From assembly GCF_020421205.1 (NCBI RefSeq), contig NZ_JAIZZH010000001.1, forward strand, positions 248,001-312,000: a stretch of 64,000 bases of DNA. The letters are read 5' to 3'. This DNA comes from Hymenobacter pini. Lineage in GTDB: Bacteria; Bacteroidota; Bacteroidia; Cytophagales; Hymenobacteraceae. Positions 28,902-36,468 of this stretch are shown here, one piece after another; within the stretch, counting starts at the first letter, position 1, and every line of letters begins with the position of its first letter. The notes under the pieces were generated by a model that worked only from the letters and a program-made list of their open reading frames with translations, was not told the DNA's origin and did no database searches. A program made the translations under genes and the position numbers.

Positions 28902-28932
28902 TTTGCACATTAAATGTATGTACATATATTTG
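28902..28932 (+). promoter_or_regulatory. Bacteroidota promoter of marR (-33 TTTG, -7 TATATTTG)
   Basis: TTTG at 28902-28905 and TATATTTG at 28925-28932 are separated by 19 nt, the consensus geometry of the Bacteroidota housekeeping promoter. The marR ATG follows 29 nt later. This is the best-formed promoter in the window. Confidence 0.75.
28912..28931. promoter_or_regulatory. Candidate MarR operator overlapping its promoter
   Basis: AAATGTATGTACATATATTT is palindromic at 9 of 10 half-site positions, with a perfect core TATGTACATA (28917-28926). It covers the promoter spacer and -7 box, so binding would block transcription. Autoregulation by the MarR protein encoded directly downstream is the simplest reading. 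Confidence 0.6.
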
Positions 28933-28961
28933 CAGCGCGTTCCGTTACTTTCTCGCACTAC

Positions 28962-29411
28962 ATGAAAATAGAGGACGAAATTAAGCAGCCCACTTTCAAA
29001 GATAATTACCAGAAGGCCCTGATTAATCTGGTGTTTACGGCGGGGTGGCTCCAGCAGCAGCAGAGCAGCTTATTTAAAAGCTATGGTCTGACGCTGCCCC
29101 AATTCAACATTCTGCGCATTCTGCGGGGGCAGCATCCCAAGCCGGCTACGGTGAACCTGCTTATTGATCGGATGCTGGACAAAACCAGCAACGCCTCGCG
29201 CATTGTGGATAAGCTGGAAGCCAAGCAGCTGGTAACCCGCACGGTGTGCCCCAGCAACCGTCGGGCCGTGGACATCCGCATTACTGAAGCCGGCCTCGAC
29301 CTGCTGCACCAACTGGACCCCGTGCTGGAAACCCAGCGCAACGGTCTCCAAAACCTGACCGATGAGGAAGCGGCCCACCTAAGCGGACTGCTCGATAAAA
29401 TCCGCAACTGA
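28962..29411 (+). CDS. MarR-family transcriptional regulator
   Basis: A 149-residue winged helix-turn-helix protein. The ATG at 28962 (MKIEDEIKQ) is preferred over one at 28914, which would place the start inside the promoter/operator palindrome. The recognition region is TVNLLIDRMLDKTSNASRIV, followed by the wing (CPSNRRAVDIRIT) and a C-terminal dimerisation helix. MarR proteins bind palindromes as dimers and release on binding small ligands or after oxidation. The gene directly precedes a yceI gene on the same strand, a frequent pairing in Bacteroidota, which suggests it represses itself and yceI. Confidence 0.9.
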   Translation: MKIEDEIKQPTFKDNYQKALINLVFTAGWLQQQQSSLFKSYGLTLPQFNILRILRGQHPKPATVNLLIDRMLDKTSNASRIVDKLEAKQLVTRTVCPSNRRAVDIRITEAGLDLLHQLDPVLETQRNGLQNLTDEEAAHLSGLLDKIRN

Positions 29412-29470
29412 CGGTTTTCAGTTACTCACTTCGCACGTTCATTTTCCCTTTTTCCTGTTTTTTTTAGATC

Positions 29471-30109
29471 ATGAAAAAACTGTTTGTACCAGCTCTGCTG
29501 GCTGCTGCCCTGTTTGCTGTTTCGCCTGCTTCGGCCCAGAAAAAAGTGACGCCTGGCTCCGAGAAGGCCGCTTCGCAGTCGTACGCGCTGCAGCCCCAGC
29601 TGAGCACCCTGGGCTGGGTTGGTAAGAAGGTAACCGGCCAGCACAACGGCAACGTGCAGTTCAAAGAAGGCACGATACTGGTGCGTGGCAGCCAGATTGT
29701 AGGCGGCACGTTTGTGGTTGACATGAACTCGCTGAAAGTGGAGGACATCAAGGAAGCCGAATACAACGCCAAACTGGTAGGCCACCTGCGTTCCGAAGAC
29801 TTCTTCAGCATCGACAAAAACCCGACCTCCACGTTCAAAATCACCAGCGTAACTCCGCTGAAAGGCGACGCCAACGGCAACAATGCCACCGTAACCGGTG
29901 ACCTGACCATTAAAGGCATCACCCAGAAAATCTCCTTCCCCGCCAAAGTAGGCGTGAAGGGCGGTGTAGCCTCGGCCAGCGGCACGGCCACCATCGACCG
30001 GACCAAGTTTGACATCAAGTACGGCTCGAAGTCGTTCTTCGAGAGCATCGGCGACAAAGCCATCATGGACGAATTCACCATGAGCTTCAACGTAATTGCC
30101 AAGAAGTAA
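29471..30109 (+). CDS. yceI: YceI-family periplasmic lipid-binding protein
   Basis: A 212-residue exported protein with signal peptide MKKLFVPALLAAALFAVSPA. The lipocalin-like YceI fold is seen in STLGWVGKKVTGQHNGNVQF, GTFVVDMNSLKVED, HLRSEDFFSIDKNPTSTFK, GDLTIKGITQKISFPAKV and DIKYGSKSFFE. YceI proteins bind isoprenoid or other hydrophobic molecules in the periplasm and often respond to stress or solvent. It follows the MarR gene after 59 nt, including a T-rich stretch, and ends at a strong terminator. The pair is probably one transcription unit under the operator upstream of marR. Confidence 0.93.
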   Translation: MKKLFVPALLAAALFAVSPASAQKKVTPGSEKAASQSYALQPQLSTLGWVGKKVTGQHNGNVQFKEGTILVRGSQIVGGTFVVDMNSLKVEDIKEAEYNAKLVGHLRSEDFFSIDKNPTSTFKITSVTPLKGDANGNNATVTGDLTIKGITQKISFPAKVGVKGGVASASGTATIDRTKFDIKYGSKSFFESIGDKAIMDEFTMSFNVIAKK

Positions 30110-30127
30110 TTCCTGCCAATTCATAAT

Positions 30128-30163
30128 AAAAAAGCCTGCTGGCAGCTGCCAGCAGGCTTTTTT
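30128..30163. terminator. Bidirectional intrinsic terminator
   Basis: GCCTGCTGGCAG pairs directly with CTGCCAGCAGGC, bounded by an A-run and TTTTTTTA. It ends yceI and the converging lipoprotein gene, whose stop lies five bases away. Confidence 0.9.
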
Positions 30164-30167
30164 ATGT

Positions 30168-30932
30168 TTAGTGCCCTATACTACTCTGGCGCTTCAGCAT
30201 TTGCTGTTGTAGGGTGCCGGCCTGCGCCGCAGTAGGCTGCCGCACGGCAGGAGTCGTGAGTGTGTGCAAATCGAAGCGGAGCCAGTAGCTGCCATCCGCG
30301 TAGGTAAATTGGGTATCCTTATTGGCATCGGGGCGCACTTCTACGAGCAGCAGACTGGACCTCGGCAGGATATACCGCCTTTGCAATTGGGTACCATCGG
30401 GGGTGAGCTGCCGGAGCTGCTGCCCGCTACGGTCCGATACGAATAAGGCGGTGGCGTCGTCCTGGCGCTGTTCCCCATCGGCGTTGGTATCGGCCTTGAT
30501 GATGGTGTAGAACAGGAAGGGCCACCGAACATCCGGTTTGCTATCCATATCAATTTCGGAGATGACGAAGCGGCCGTGCGGGAGCAGAGCATGCTCCTGG
30601 AGCGAGGTTTTTTGAAAGAACAGCAAATTGAAGCAAGTACCCTCAATCCCATTGTTCTCTTCGTATTCACTTCCGTACGAGCTGCTGGACAACGTACGGC
30701 TCTGGGTGGGCTCATCCATGGGTACCACCGAAACCGGCTGATAATAATAGCCGGTGCTGTCAAGATTTACCGGCGTGTTATAATGAACCCGGTACTCACG
30801 AGCGGCCCGCTGAACGGCAGCAGAATCGGCGGTTGGGTTGCTGGGAGAAGCCGCCGGGCGGCGCTCAGGGTTTTCGGAGCAGGCTACCAGCCCGCCCAGC
30901 AACAAAAGGATCAATAAAACCTTTGTGCACAT
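30168..30932 (-). CDS. Lipoprotein, unknown
   Basis: A 254-residue lipoprotein. The signal peptide MCTKVLLILLLLGGLVAC ends at lipid-anchored Cys18. The mature part begins with a Pro/Ser-rich linker, then a beta-rich domain with YTIIKADTNADGEQRQDD. That Asp-rich loop resembles a calcium-binding (dockerin/EF-like) turn. DANKDTQFTYADGS is a second loop of the same kind, so two similar acidic loops flank the domain. No family is recognised. It stands alone, convergent with yceI. Calcium binding is suggested only by the residue pattern. Confidence 0.65.
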   Translation of the reverse strand: MCTKVLLILLLLGGLVACSENPERRPAASPSNPTADSAAVQRAAREYRVHYNTPVNLDSTGYYYQPVSVVPMDEPTQSRTLSSSSYGSEYEENNGIEGTCFNLLFFQKTSLQEHALLPHGRFVISEIDMDSKPDVRWPFLFYTIIKADTNADGEQRQDDATALFVSDRSGQQLRQLTPDGTQLQRRYILPRSSLLLVEVRPDANKDTQFTYADGSYWLRFDLHTLTTPAVRQPTAAQAGTLQQQMLKRQSSIGH

Positions 30933-30968
30933 CGTATATCTGCAGAATTGTTGTCTGCAAGAATACAG

Positions 30969-31526
30969 CTAATCTGGCAGCTCCAGCTTCCGGGGAAGCT
31001 CAAATTTGAGGCTGCGGCTTTTAGTGCGGGCGTGCAGCAACTGCAGAAAGTCATCCAGCTCGGGTTTGTATTCCAGCCACAGGTCTTCGTGCAGATTTTG
31101 CAGTACCAGCTGGGCCGTACGGGCCGCTAAGCGGGCCGTGCTGGTGTAGAAGCCCGCGTACACGCTTTCAAACTGCCCGGTGTAATTCTCAAAAATGTGG
31201 CGTAGGGTGTAGAGGTTTAGTTCTATTTCCAGGCGCTTATCTTTGGTAATGCGGCGGGCCCGGGCTACCTCTTTGGTGGCTTTGCCCAGGGCTTTGGTGA
31301 GGCTACGGTTGAGCAGGCGGCCAGTAGCGCCCACGGCAAACAGCTCATGAATCTGGTCGGAGGCCTGCTCAAATACCGTTTCCGTAGTTACGTCGGGCAG
31401 CAGCTCGTAGCAAAGCGTGTCGTATAGCTCGGCGTCGCGGCGGGCCGCGCGTAGCAGCAGCGTCTCCTTTTCTTTATCACTGAGGCGTTTGAGGGCACGC
31501 TTAAATTCGGCGGAAGGAACGGGCAT
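30969..31526 (-). CDS. Conserved cytoplasmic protein, unknown, helical
   Basis: A 185-residue protein starting at the ATG at 31526 (MPVPSAEFKRALKRLS). A TTG alternative at 31547 is excluded because it lies inside a TACCTTTG promoter box. The sequence is almost wholly helical and rich in Leu, Arg, Lys and Glu (LSDKEKETLLLRAARRDAEL; KALGKATKEVARARRITKDK), with no signal or membrane segment. The charge pattern suggests a protein or nucleic-acid binding helical bundle. I recognise no named family. It is monocistronic, divergent from clpS. Confidence 0.6.
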   Translation of the reverse strand: MPVPSAEFKRALKRLSDKEKETLLLRAARRDAELYDTLCYELLPDVTTETVFEQASDQIHELFAVGATGRLLNRSLTKALGKATKEVARARRITKDKRLEIELNLYTLRHIFENYTGQFESVYAGFYTSTARLAARTAQLVLQNLHEDLWLEYKPELDDFLQLLHARTKSRSLKFELPRKLELPD

Positions 31527-31544
31527 GTGCTTGGGCAGAAAGCT

Positions 31545-31552
31545 CAAAGGTA
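31545..31552 (-). promoter_or_regulatory. -7 box TACCTTTG of the helical protein gene
   Basis: Perfect TAnnTTTG on the minus strand, 18 nt before the ATG at 31526. It overlaps the alternative TTG start and thereby rules it out. Confidence 0.55.
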
Positions 31553-31730
31553 AATAGCCCCTTGAATACGAGTAGCAGGCGGCCCCGGATATAGCCCGCC
31601 ATCAGCCCCCGGAAACTACGCGGGAAAAAGAAGTGGGTAATGGCTGCCCAACGCTTAACAAAGCACTGGGTCAGGGAGTTGTACGGAGCGGCTGGCGCGC
31701 AATAGATTCACCTTTTTGCCGGTTTTTGCG

Positions 31731-31738
31731 TAATTTTG
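31731..31738 (+). promoter_or_regulatory. -7 box TAATTTTG directly before clpS
   Basis: Perfect TAnnTTTG followed by CCCT and the clpS ATG. With transcription starting four to seven bases beyond the box, the message would begin at or next to the start codon (leaderless). Confidence 0.6.
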
Positions 31739-31742
31739 CCCT

Positions 31743-32024
31743 ATGAACAGTAACCCGCAAATCGAGTACGACGAGGACGTACTGCTCCTGGAAGAAACCA
31801 TTGACGTGCGCGACCTGGTGGTGTATAATGACGATATCAACACCTTCGACCACGTTATCAAAACGCTGATGGACGTGTGTGGCCACCAGCCTGAGCAGGC
31901 CGAGCAGTGCACCCTGCTGATCCATTACAAAGGCCAGTGCACCGTGAAGCACGGCGGCTACGATGAGCTAGCCAGCATGTGCACGGCCATCCACGACCGG
32001 GGCATCTCGGCCGACGTGGTATAG
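31743..32024 (+). CDS. clpS: ATP-dependent Clp protease adaptor ClpS
   Basis: A 93-residue ClpS adaptor, which delivers N-degron proteins to the ClpA/ClpC unfoldase. The core shows DLVVYNDDINTFDHVIKTLM, where the Asn-Asp-Asp turn contacts the substrate amino terminus. LLIHYKGQCTVKHGGYDEL contains the His of the binding pocket. The N-terminal tail is acidic (DEDVLLLEETID) and serves to engage the unfoldase. It is followed by a palindromic repeat and then recR on the same strand. The start codon lies four bases after a perfect -7 box, so the mRNA may be leaderless. Confidence 0.92.
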   Translation: MNSNPQIEYDEDVLLLEETIDVRDLVVYNDDINTFDHVIKTLMDVCGHQPEQAEQCTLLIHYKGQCTVKHGGYDELASMCTAIHDRGISADVV

Positions 32025-32047
32025 CCGTTTCTCCGCAAAAAAAAAAT

Positions 32048-32138
32048 CTGTCATCCGGCGCTTGCCAAGGACCTATCGGAGCCCATCTGGTGTTATCAGT
32101 CGGGCCCTCTGATACCCCGGGCAACCCCCGGATGACAG
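32048..32138. repeat. GTCAT palindrome between clpS and recR
   Basis: Outer ends CTGTCATCCGG (32048-32058) and CCGGATGACAG (32128-32138) are perfect inverses. The interior is only partly symmetrical. An A-run precedes it and TTCTTTTT follows, so it may also act as a terminator. Confidence 0.7.
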
Positions 32139-32163
32139 TTCTTTTTACCACTTCCCGACCTGA

Positions 32164-32778
32164 ATGGAATTTCCCTCCAAATTGATTGAAAACGCCGTTG
32201 GCGAGTTGTCGAAGCTGCCGGGCGTGGGCAAAAAAACGGCTCTGCGCCTGGCGCTGCACCTGCTGAAAGCCGAAGCCGATACCACGGCTTCACTGGCCGA
32301 AGCACTGGCCAAAATGCGCTTCGAAATCCGCTACTGCGACACCTGCCATAACATTTCCGATACGCCTACCTGCGGCATCTGCGCCAACCACCTGCGTGAC
32401 CAGAGCACCGTGTGCGTGGTGTCGGACATCCGCGACGTAATTGCCATTGAAAACACGGCCCAGTACCAGGGCATGTACCACGTACTGGGCGGCGTCATTT
32501 CTCCCATCGAAGGCATTGGCCCTTCCGACCTGACCATTGATTCCCTGGTAGACCGGGTGACCAAAGAAGGTTCGGAAATCAAGGAAGTTATCCTGGCCAT
32601 CAGCCCCACTATGGAGGGCGACACCACAGCCTTCTACCTCTCCCGCAAGCTCCGCGACCTGCCCGAAATCAACGTGAGCACTATTGCCCGCGGCATTCCC
32701 ATGGGCGGGGAGCTGGAATACGCCGACGAAATTACCCTGGGCCGCTCCATTGTGGAGCGCCAGCGCCAAGCCCGGTAG
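32164..32778 (+). CDS. recR: Recombination mediator RecR
   Basis: A 204-residue RecR, which with RecO (and RecF) loads RecA onto gapped single-stranded DNA. The helix-hairpin-helix is [20 protein letters not shown]. The zinc finger cysteines are 58, 61, 70 and 73 ([17 protein letters not shown]). The Toprim domain starts at [16 protein letters not shown] and contains [13 protein letters not shown]. The C-terminal Walker-B-like [19 protein letters not shown] is intact. It is of normal length. The next gene, a glycosyltransferase, begins about 200 nt later across a repeat region with a terminator-like stem. Confidence 0.97.
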   Translation: MEFPSKLIENAVGELSKLPGVGKKTALRLALHLLKAEADTTASLAEALAKMRFEIRYCDTCHNISDTPTCGICANHLRDQSTVCVVSDIRDVIAIENTAQYQGMYHVLGGVISPIEGIGPSDLTIDSLVDRVTKEGSEIKEVILAISPTMEGDTTAFYLSRKLRDLPEINVSTIARGIPMGGELEYADEITLGRSIVERQRQAR

Positions 32779-32785
32779 TATTTCA

Positions 32786-32938
32786 GCTGCAAGTAGCAAG
32801 CTACAAGCCGCAAGCCTTTCCGGGCTTGCGGCTTTTCTTGTAAAAGTGGCTCTTCGCAATGGCACCGGGCAGCTTGCCGCTTGTCGCTGACGGCTTACAA
32901 CCTGAAGCTTGCCGCATGCCGCTGACAGCTTGTAGCTT
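32786..32938. repeat. Heptamer-lattice array (GCTTGYM words) with internal terminator stem
   Basis: 32786-32816 reads GCTGCAA, GTAGCAA, GCTACAA, GCCGCAA. 32871-32938 reads GCTTGCC, GCTTGTC, GCTGACG, GCTTACA, then GCTTGCC, GCATGCC, GCTGACA, GCTTGTA. The stem AAGCCGCAAGCC (32805-32816) / GGCTTGCGGCTT, followed by TTCTTG, probably ends recR transcripts. Confidence 0.7.
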
Positions 32939-32974
32939 TTCAACTACCTTTCGGGACCTTTCCGATTCTCGTCT

Positions 32975-34966
32975 GTGCCGCCCGCTCCCGTTAAGCTTTC
33001 CGTCGTCATCGTCAATTACAACGTTTGCTACTTTCTGGAGCAGGCGCTGCTGTCGGTGCGGCGGGCGGTGGAGAAGCTGGGCGCACCGGTAGAGGTGTTC
33101 GTGGTGGATAATAACTCCGTGGATGGCTCGGTGGCCATGGTAAAGGCCCGCTTTCCGGAAGTGATTCTGCTCGAAAACCACGACAACCCCGGCTTCAGCA
33201 AAGCCAACAACCAAGCCCTACGCCAAGCTACCGGCCAGTACCAACTCCTGCTCAACCCCGATACGGTGGTGGAGGAAGATACCTTCCGGCTGTGCTGCGA
33301 GTTTATGGATGCTCATCCCGAAGCCGGTGGTCTGGGGGTGAAGATGCTGGACGGCCAGGGCCGGTTTCTACCCGAGAGCAAGCGGGGGCTGCCCACACCC
33401 TGGGTGGCCTTCTACAAGATTTTCGGGCTGGCCCGGCTGTTTCCAAAGTCAAGGCGGTTTGGGCGCTACCACCTGGGCTACCTCAGCCCCGAGCAGACGC
33501 ACGAAATTCAGGTGCTGAGCGGGGCCTTTATGCTCATGCGCAAAACGGCGCTGGATGCGGTGGGCCTGCTGGATGAGGACTACTTCATGTACGGTGAGGA
33601 TATTGACCTCTCGTACCGGCTCACGCAGGGCGGCTGGAAGAACTATTACTTCGCCGGCACCCGCATCATCCACTACAAGGGCGAGAGCACCAAGCGCACC
33701 AGCGTGAACTATGTGTTCGTGTTCTACCGGGCCATGGTCATTTTTGCGCGCAAGCACTTCGCGCCGGGCAGGGCCGGTATGTTCAGCCTGTTGATTAACG
33801 GGGCCATCTGGCTGCGGGCCGTGGCGGCCGTGGCCCAGCGGCTGATAACACAGGCCGCGCCCGTGCTGCTGGACGCCGCCCTCATTTACGCGGGCATGTA
33901 CTTCCTGAAAAACTATTGGGAAGACAACCACAAATACGTGCCCACGGCCTACCCACCGCAGTTTATGCTGGTGGCCGTGCCCGTGTACATTGCCGTGTGG
34001 CTGCTGGCCGCGTTTTTCAGCGGGGCCTACGACCAGCCCACCCGGGCCAGTCGCATTGTGCGGGGCGTGTTTCTGGGCACGGTGCTGATATCGGCGGTTA
34101 GTAATTTTCTGGATGCCTGGCGCTTCTCCAAGGCCCTCATTGTGCTGGGCGGGGTCTGGGCCGTGGCGGCCTTGGTGCTGCGGCGCGTGGCAAGCAATTT
34201 CCTGCGGTACCGCACTCTTAGTCTGGCCAGTCAGCAGCAGAAAACGGTGGGTATTGTGGGTTCCTGGGAGGAAAGCCAGCGTGTGCGCCACTTGCTGGAG
34301 CAGGCGGCCGTGCCGGCCCGCGTAATTGGGTATATCGAACCCCAGGCGGCCGCTCGCCCCAGCACCTCCAACCCCGATGACCTGCTGGGTGAGGTGCGGC
34401 AGCTGGAGGATATCATCCGTATCTACGGCCTCAACGAGCTGGTATTCTGTGGCCGCGACCTGCCTGCTAGTCAGATTATTGGGCTGATGGTAGGCCTGCC
34501 ACACCACCCGCCGGTGGCCTACAAAATTCTGCCCCAGGATAGTGAATACATCATTGGTAGCTCCGGTAAGGATTCACCCGGTGATTATTACACCCTCGAT
34601 ATTACCCTGAACCTGTACCGGCCGCAGCAGGCCCGCACCAAGCGGCTGCTGGCCATGGTGGCTAGTCTGCTGTTACTGGTGCTGGCCCCGGTGCTGTTGT
34701 GGGTGCAGCCGCGTAAGGCGGGCTTCCTGCGCAACTGCCTGCGGGTGCTGGCCGGTACCCGTACCTGGGTGGGGCTGCGCTACGCCTCCGGCCCTAGTCG
34801 CCAGGCCCGCGCCATCCTCTCGCCAGCCGATGCGGTGCAAACTGGTACCCCGCTTTCCGAAGCTACCCGTCGCCGCTTGGAGCTGCTTTATGCCAAAGAC
34901 TACGAGCCCTCCACGGATGTGCGCGTGCTGTGGCAGTGCTTCCGCAGCCTGGGGCGGGAAGAGTAG
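32975..34966 (+). CDS. GT2 glycosyltransferase fused to a degenerate polyprenyl-phosphate sugar-transferase-like region
   Basis: A 663-residue membrane protein starting at GTG. Residues 7-260 are a GT2 domain: KLSVVIVNYNVCYFLEQALL, the nucleotide-binding VFVVDNNSVDGS, LLLNPDTVVEED with the Asp-containing motif at 94-96, and FMYGEDIDLSYRL. Hydrophobic helices follow at about 290-310, 325-345 and 365-390. Residues about 420-530 resemble the CoA-binding-like domain of polyprenyl glycosylphosphotransferases (KTVGIVGSWEESQRVRHLL). The C-terminal RLLAMVASLLLLVLAPVLLW resembles only the first helix of the transferase domain, and its catalytic part is absent. It probably makes a cell-surface polysaccharide. 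The acceptor is unknown. Confidence 0.82.
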   Translation: MPPAPVKLSVVIVNYNVCYFLEQALLSVRRAVEKLGAPVEVFVVDNNSVDGSVAMVKARFPEVILLENHDNPGFSKANNQALRQATGQYQLLLNPDTVVEEDTFRLCCEFMDAHPEAGGLGVKMLDGQGRFLPESKRGLPTPWVAFYKIFGLARLFPKSRRFGRYHLGYLSPEQTHEIQVLSGAFMLMRKTALDAVGLLDEDYFMYGEDIDLSYRLTQGGWKNYYFAGTRIIHYKGESTKRTSVNYVFVFYRAMVIFARKHFAPGRAGMFSLLINGAIWLRAVAAVAQRLITQAAPVLLDAALIYAGMYFLKNYWEDNHKYVPTAYPPQFMLVAVPVYIAVWLLAAFFSGAYDQPTRASRIVRGVFLGTVLISAVSNFLDAWRFSKALIVLGGVWAVAALVLRRVASNFLRYRTLSLASQQQKTVGIVGSWEESQRVRHLLEQAAVPARVIGYIEPQAAARPSTSNPDDLLGEVRQLEDIIRIYGLNELVFCGRDLPASQIIGLMVGLPHHPPVAYKILPQDSEYIIGSSGKDSPGDYYTLDITLNLYRPQQARTKRLLAMVASLLLLVLAPVLLWVQPRKAGFLRNCLRVLAGTRTWVGLRYASGPSRQARAILSPADAVQTGTPLSEATRRRLELLYAKDYEPSTDVRVLWQCFRSLGREE

Positions 34967-34995
34967 GGGAGAGTACGGGTAAAGTAAGTGTCGTT

Positions 34996-35086
34996 GTCAT
35001 TCTGAGCTTGCGAAGGACCTTATCACATTGCAACGATTCGTTCTTGCGTGGCAATGTGATAAGGTCCTTCGCAAGCTCAGGATGAC
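34996..35086. repeat. GTCAT palindrome with 36-bp arms
   Basis: Arms 34996-35031 and 35051-35086 match at 35 of 36 positions with a 19-nt loop. Outer ends read GTCATTCTGAGC and GCTCAGGATGAC. It lies between the glycosyltransferase stop and the aminotransferase promoter. Confidence 0.9.
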
Positions 35087-35132
35087 AGTCGTATTCTACT
35101 TCTTCCTCACCAAAACCTCCGTACCTTACCCG

Positions 35133-35140
35133 TACCTTTG
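35133..35140 (+). promoter_or_regulatory. -7 box TACCTTTG of the aminotransferase gene
   Basis: Perfect TAnnTTTG, 38 nt before the ATG at 35179. No clear -33 TTTG was found at the expected distance. Confidence 0.5.
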
Positions 35141-35178
35141 TTCCCCACCCATTTCTCGTACCATTCCCCCTGATTTAG

Positions 35179-36402
35179 ATGTCCGCTGACGCTACCACCC
35201 TCGCGCCCCTTGTTCTTTCTGACCGCATCAATGCCATGCAGGAGTCGCAGACCATTGCCATGGCCAAAAAGGCCCGGGCGCTGGCCGCCGAAGGTGTGGA
35301 CGTCATCAGCCTCAGCTTCGGGGAACCGGATTTTCAGACGCCGCAGTACATCAAGGATGCTGCCAAGCAGGCCCTTGACGAGGGCTATACCTTCTACACG
35401 CCCGTACCCGGCTACCCGGAGCTGCGGCAGGCCATCTGCGACAAGTTTCAGCGCGACAACCAGCTCAGCTACAAGCCCGAAAATATTGTGGTAAGCACCG
35501 GGGCTAAGCAAGCCCTGGCCAACGCCGTGCTGGCTCTGGTAAACCCCGGCGACGAGGTAATTGTGTTTTCGCCCTACTGGGTGAGCTACGAGGAGATGGT
35601 GAAGCTGGCCGAGGGAACCACCGTGCAACTGATCGGCTCCCTGGAAAACGACTTTAAGGTGACGGCCCAGGAGCTGGAAGCGGCCATTACGCCCCGCACC
35701 AAGCTCATCATGTACTCCTCGCCCTGCAACCCCACCGGGGCCGTGTTCAGCCGCCAGGAGCTGGCCGCCATTGCCGAGGTGGTAGCCCGCCACCCCCAGG
35801 TGCACGTGCTGGCCGATGAGATTTATGAGTACATCAACTTTGTGGGCGAGCACGCCAGCCTGGCCCAGTTTGATGAGGTGAAAGACCGGGTAATTACCGT
35901 CAACGGCTTCTCCAAGGGCTACGCTATGACGGGCTGGCGCATTGGTTACCTGGCGGCCCGCAAGGAAATTGCCGCCGCCTGCGAGAAGCTGCAAAGCCAG
36001 ATTACCTCGGCCACCTGCTCTATCACCCAACGGGCCGGCCTGGCCGCGCTGCAGGGTGGCCGCAGCTCAGCCGACGTGATGGTGGAAGCCTACCGCCGCC
36101 GCCGCGACATGGTGCTGGAGTTGGTGAAGGATATTCCTGGCTTCCGCACGCCCACGCCCAGCGGCGCGTTCTACATCTTCCCCGACGTAACCGGCTACTT
36201 CGGCAAAATCACGCCCACCAGCGAGGTTATCAACTCCGCCGCCGACCTAGCCCTGTACATGCTCAACGACGCCCACGTGGCCGCCGTGGACGGTGGCGCA
36301 TTCGGCGCGCCCAACTGCATCCGCTTCAGCACTGCTGCCGCCGATGAAAAGCTGCGCGAAGCATTCATCCGCATCAAGAACAGCTTAGCGAAGCTGCAGT
36401 AA
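35179..36402 (+). CDS. aspC: PLP-dependent aspartate/aromatic aminotransferase (class I)
   Basis: A 407-residue fold-type I aminotransferase. Pyridoxal phosphate binds the lysine in TVNGFSKGYAMTGWRIGYL, with SSPCNPTGAVFS and VLADEIYEYINF contributing the Asn and Asp/Tyr contacts. The C-terminal arginine lies in FGAPNCIRFSTAA and holds the substrate carboxylate. The N-terminal AKKARALAAEGVDVISLSFG is typical of the class Ib aspartate aminotransferases of Bacteroidota. The start ATG fits the family. It probably moves amino groups between aspartate and 2-oxoglutarate, but related enzymes accept aromatic or other amino acids, so the symbol is by similarity. Confidence 0.88.
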   Translation: MSADATTLAPLVLSDRINAMQESQTIAMAKKARALAAEGVDVISLSFGEPDFQTPQYIKDAAKQALDEGYTFYTPVPGYPELRQAICDKFQRDNQLSYKPENIVVSTGAKQALANAVLALVNPGDEVIVFSPYWVSYEEMVKLAEGTTVQLIGSLENDFKVTAQELEAAITPRTKLIMYSSPCNPTGAVFSRQELAAIAEVVARHPQVHVLADEIYEYINFVGEHASLAQFDEVKDRVITVNGFSKGYAMTGWRIGYLAARKEIAAACEKLQSQITSATCSITQRAGLAALQGGRSSADVMVEAYRRRRDMVLELVKDIPGFRTPTPSGAFYIFPDVTGYFGKITPTSEVINSAADLALYMLNDAHVAAVDGGAFGAPNCIRFSTAAADEKLREAFIRIKNSLAKLQ

Positions 36403-36431
36403 AGTAGCGCGCAGCAGAGCTGCGCGCTACT
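36403..36431. terminator. Terminator hairpin after aspC
   Basis: AGTAGCGCGCAGC at 36403-36415 pairs with GCTGCGCGCTACT at 36419-36431 across a 3-nt loop. It starts directly after the stop codon. It has no T-run and is followed at once by the promoter of the next gene. Confidence 0.7.
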
Positions 36432-36434
36432 ACC

Positions 36435-36442
36435 TACCTTTG
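36435..36442 (+). promoter_or_regulatory. -7 box TACCTTTG of rfaE1
   Basis: Perfect TAnnTTTG, 26 nt before the ATG at 36469 and just after the aspC hairpin. Confidence 0.5.
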
Positions 36443-36468
36443 CGGCCTCTTACCTTGAACACGCCGTA

